Positions 61,712 to 64,000 of a stretch of DNA of 64,000 bases are shown here, piece after piece. The notes beneath the pieces were generated by a model. That model saw only the letters and a program-made list of their open reading frames with translations. It did not search any database and was not told the origin of the DNA. Source of the DNA: Leuconostoc mesenteroides subsp. mesenteroides ATCC 8293 (lineage in GTDB: Bacteria; Bacillota; Bacilli; Lactobacillales; Lactobacillaceae); NCBI RefSeq assembly GCF_000014445.1, contig NC_008531.1, positions 961,001-1,025,000 on the forward strand, given 5' to 3'. The translations under genes were made by a program, and so were the position numbers. Numbering within the stretch: the first letter of the stretch is position 1; each line of letters starts with the position of its first letter.

Positions 61712-62857
61712 ATGCAACGTGAAGAACAATTAATTATTATTGGAAATGGCTTTGATTTAAATAACGGTCTAAACAGTTCATTTAAAGATTTTTTTGAATG
61801 GGTAAATACTGGTTTAGATGAAACATCGCAACGTGTTTGGAATTCTAATTTTTGGAATGAAGTATTTCAAGTAGTTAAGCTATCTGATCCAACTTGGTTC
61901 GATGTAGAAAAGCAAATTGGTGGAGTTATCAAATATTTGCAGCAAGAATTTGCAAGAGAAGAATATTTAAAACCTACTTTTAAAGATGACTTTGGCCATG
62001 TCAAATCAGGACTTTTTCGTCACATAATAGAAAAATCGGAGAAAATTTATTTTTCAGCTGAATATGATACAAATCTAACACTTAATCAAAGTATTCTTCA
62101 CTTGATTGCTACAAATGCTAACTTTATAGGTGATGTTAGAAGGCTGCCTACATCGGTTGATGAAATTATGAAATCTCTGTTTTCTCAACTAACTTATCTT
62201 GAAAAATTACTTAATATGTATTTATTACAAGAAATTGATAAAAATCCAGAGTACTCAAAAATAACTCAGCAAAAGATTTTTACTCTATCCAAATTAGCAA
62301 TTGATAAATCTGATTATAGGGTTAAAGTTTTATCTTTTAACTATACTCCTATTAAATTTGATCCTGATACACATACTTTACCAATTATTGTAAAAAATGT
62401 TCATGGTGAATTAACACCTGCTGTTAGGGGCGACTCTAATATTATATTGGGTATTGATCAATCTTTGTTGTTTAGTGATGGAAATGTACAGTTTTCAATC
62501 GTTGAGTTCACTAAAACGTATAGAACTTTATTCCTTCAAAAACATGTTACTGTTACTGAAAGTTCGTTCATAAACAAGCACATTAAAGTTGTCAAGTTTT
62601 ACGGCCACTCGCTTGGTTCTGCTGATTATTCTTACTTTCAGTCAATTTTTGATGAATTGGATATTTATAATCGAGAAGTCTACTTGTTTTTTTATTATTC
62701 TAATTATGATGAAGTTGACAGAGGACCCGAACAATATGAAAGAGTTTATCAACTTATGTCTGACTATGGTATGTCTATGCAGAATGTTTCTCAAGGTAAA
62801 AATCTTCTGCATAAAATGCAGTTAGAAAACAGAATTTCAATAACGCCATTAACGTAG
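61712..62857 (+). CDS. AbiH family abortive-infection protein
   Basis: The 381-residue protein has the AbiH pattern: LIIIGNGFDLNNGLNSSFKDFFEW at the N-terminus (nucleotide-binding-like GNGFD), VLSFNYTPI and NVHGEL in the middle, and KVVKFYGHSLGSADYSYFQSIFD towards the end. AbiH proteins abort phage infection in lactococci; the mechanism is not established, though the motifs recall SIR2-like NAD-binding folds. It stands alone after element B. The ribosome site is poor (GGTGG). Confidence 0.88.
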   Translation: MQREEQLIIIGNGFDLNNGLNSSFKDFFEWVNTGLDETSQRVWNSNFWNEVFQVVKLSDPTWFDVEKQIGGVIKYLQQEFAREEYLKPTFKDDFGHVKSGLFRHIIEKSEKIYFSAEYDTNLTLNQSILHLIATNANFIGDVRRLPTSVDEIMKSLFSQLTYLEKLLNMYLLQEIDKNPEYSKITQQKIFTLSKLAIDKSDYRVKVLSFNYTPIKFDPDTHTLPIIVKNVHGELTPAVRGDSNIILGIDQSLLFSDGNVQFSIVEFTKTYRTLFLQKHVTVTESSFINKHIKVVKFYGHSLGSADYSYFQSIFDELDIYNREVYLFFYYSNYDEVDRGPEQYERVYQLMSDYGMSMQNVSQGKNLLHKMQLENRISITPLT

Positions 62858-62910
62858 ATAAGTGAAATAAATTAATTACCGGAAAAATTCAAATTGCAAG
62901 GAATATTAAG

Positions 62911-62938
62911 TGAAAACGACGACGTTTTTGCTTTTTTA
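62911..62938 (+). terminator. Rho-independent terminator after abiH
   Basis: AAAACG pairs with CGTTTT around a four-base loop; TGC and six T follow. Confidence 0.65.
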
Positions 62939-62970
62939 TTTGGAATTAAGAAAAAATAGGATTTCACATC

Positions 62971-63120
62971 ATGGTTAATAAGTTTGGTAAGTTTATCACT
63001 ACAAGTAAAAGTACCGGAAAGCTCACATTTGCTGAGTGTAATTTAGTTGGTGCTAATGCAGTTATTGCCAAAAAAGAATGTACTTTGTGTGAATTTTTTG
63101 ATTTAAATACTGAAACATAA
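62971..63120 (+). CDS. Possible small protein, 49 residues
   Basis: ATG 62971 lies nine bases after TAGGA and opens MVNKFGKFITTSKSTGKLTF, ending at TAA 63118 after KKECTLCEFFDLNTET. A C-x-x-C pair is present. The family is not recognised and it could be chance. Confidence 0.3.
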   Translation: MVNKFGKFITTSKSTGKLTFAECNLVGANAVIAKKECTLCEFFDLNTET

Positions 63121-63384
63121 CCAGATTAGCAAAGTCAAAATGACCCTTATGTGTTCGGAATACGGAAGCGATGTGCACATACTTTAGATTATACGTTGCA
63201 CAAAAATTAAAGCACGTCTGTGTCAATTGGATGCGCTAAGCCTAAAATTAAAATTCAGTGATATACTTTATATTGTTAATGGTTTTTATTTAATTCAAGT
63301 GATTCAAGAATAATATAAAAATCAAACATATAATATAATCGTGAATACTTTCAATCAACTTAATTATCTAGTAGGGTGACTAAT
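63121..63384. other. Intergenic sequence
   Basis: No gene or structure is assigned in these 264 bases. TATAAT-like boxes occur near 63330 ahead of the last gene. Confidence 0.25.
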
Positions 63385-64000
63385 ATGAAGTTATTAAAAC
63401 ACAATGTTTTTTTGTTAATAAATCTTTTCAGACAATACTGGAAAGATACTGTAGTTATCTTTCTAGGCTTATTATTTTCAGCATCTGCAATCATATCTTT
63501 TTGTTTAATACTAGGTGTTAATATTCCAATAGTTCATACACCTCAAATTTCTTCATTGAAAGATAAAATAACTGTCTCTTTGTCATTTACAACAGCATTA
63601 TTTGCAATTACTTCTTTTGCGATTAACTCTAACAATACCTTCAAAAAAAATAAACTTGATGCAGACTTCATGCGTTCTAAATACTTCAATTTAAAATTTG
63701 AAAAGTTTGTTAATGATAATGAATTTAAGAAACAGTATGATTATCTAGTCTACGTTGTTCAAGATATGACAAGTATGTATGATGAAAAGCATGAAACGAA
63801 AGTCCCCATTTTAGGAATGCATGAACGAATTGAGAGTAAAGACGAAGAATACTTTTCTTTTCTGAATGAAAGAATATCATTCACAGATATTGAAAAATAC
63901 GAAAAGACTCATGCTGGAAAACTTTTACATATTAAAAACAATATTAGTAAAGTTTTTAATCAAGTTCATCAAGATAGTTTGTTATTTGAAGCGCTGATCA
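63385..64000 (+). CDS. Membrane protein with cytoplasmic domain, incomplete at the window end
   Basis: ATG 63385 follows GTAGGGTGAC. The 205 codons in view encode two membrane helices (VVIFLGLLFSASAIISFCLIL and SLSFTTALFAITSFAI), with a polar loop between, then a long charged, probably helical region (EFKKQYDYLVYVVQDMTSMY). The frame is open to the last base. Position beside AbiH and topology (two helices then a soluble domain) would fit a membrane-acting defence effector, but the family is not recognised. Confidence 0.65.
   Translation, partial: MKLLKHNVFLLINLFRQYWKDTVVIFLGLLFSASAIISFCLILGVNIPIVHTPQISSLKDKITVSLSFTTALFAITSFAINSNNTFKKNKLDADFMRSKYFNLKFEKFVNDNEFKKQYDYLVYVVQDMTSMYDEKHETKVPILGMHERIESKDEEYFSFLNERISFTDIEKYEKTHAGKLLHIKNNISKVFNQVHQDSLLFEALI

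Noticed and set aside
1..64000. tRNA or rRNA genes
   Set aside because: I saw no tRNA-like cloverleaf with CCA end or rRNA signature while reading; a tRNA scan would be needed to be certain.

Overview
The window looks like chromosomal and accessory DNA of a heterofermentative lactic acid bacterium, most likely Leuconostoc. The grounds are low G+C coding sequence, a malolactic locus (regulator, enzyme, malate/lactate carrier), a maltose phosphorylase operon, pyruvate oxidase, a surface protein with a KxYKxGKxW-type signal, and CcpA (cre) and LexA sites of Gram-positive type. The genus is inferred from gene content and family resemblance, not from a database search.

Layout. 1-19.5 kb is mostly housekeeping and stress genes: the end of an LCP-family wall protein, a MarR/efflux pair behind a perfect palindrome, a P-type ATPase behind a Mn2+ (yybP-ykoY) riboswitch, an aldo/keto reductase behind a MerR-type promoter whose regulator gene is frameshifted, oxidoreductases, a LexA-controlled Y-family polymerase operon, pyruvate oxidase with a cre site, and Hsp20. 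At 19.6 kb a TPP riboswitch with its terminator precedes a truncated M20 deacylase. 20.7-29.2 kb is a long operon combining biotin carboxylase and biotin carrier subunits with PxpA/PxpB/PxpC (5-oxoprolinase), an Nramp transporter, an aminotransferase and two damaged genes. 29.7-32 kb is an IS3-family remnant, a G+C-richer repeat-bearing patch and decayed LacI regulators. 32.2-37.7 kb is an intact maltose operon (permease, phosphorylase, mutarotase, beta-phosphoglucomutase) with another decayed LacI gene beyond it. 38-49 kb mixes plasmid-like small genes, an orphan ribB-plsC pair, an IS-bounded cassette with two membrane proteins, the mle locus, a frameshifted holin-like type I toxin with a likely antisense RNA, a second SOS polymerase cut by an IS, and IS copies. 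A Kup potassium transporter follows.

51.5-64 kb is a fragmented defence island. It starts at a truncated surface adhesin and holds an McrB-N/DUF3883 protein, a truncated KAP NTPase, mcrB/mcrC remnants, AbiH and a membrane protein running off the end. It is split by a visibly G+C-richer cassette (osmoprotectant ABC transporter plus disulfide oxidoreductase) lying between IS6 and IS30 remnants. Two related ~390-450 nt noncoding elements, at 52235-52620 and 61064-61515, share hairpins that are conserved although their sequences differ. Each stands just upstream of a defence gene, and they are the strongest candidate here for an undescribed system.

Many genes carry single inactivating lesions (nonsense codons, one-base shifts, IS breaks), so gene decay is a recurring theme of this window.
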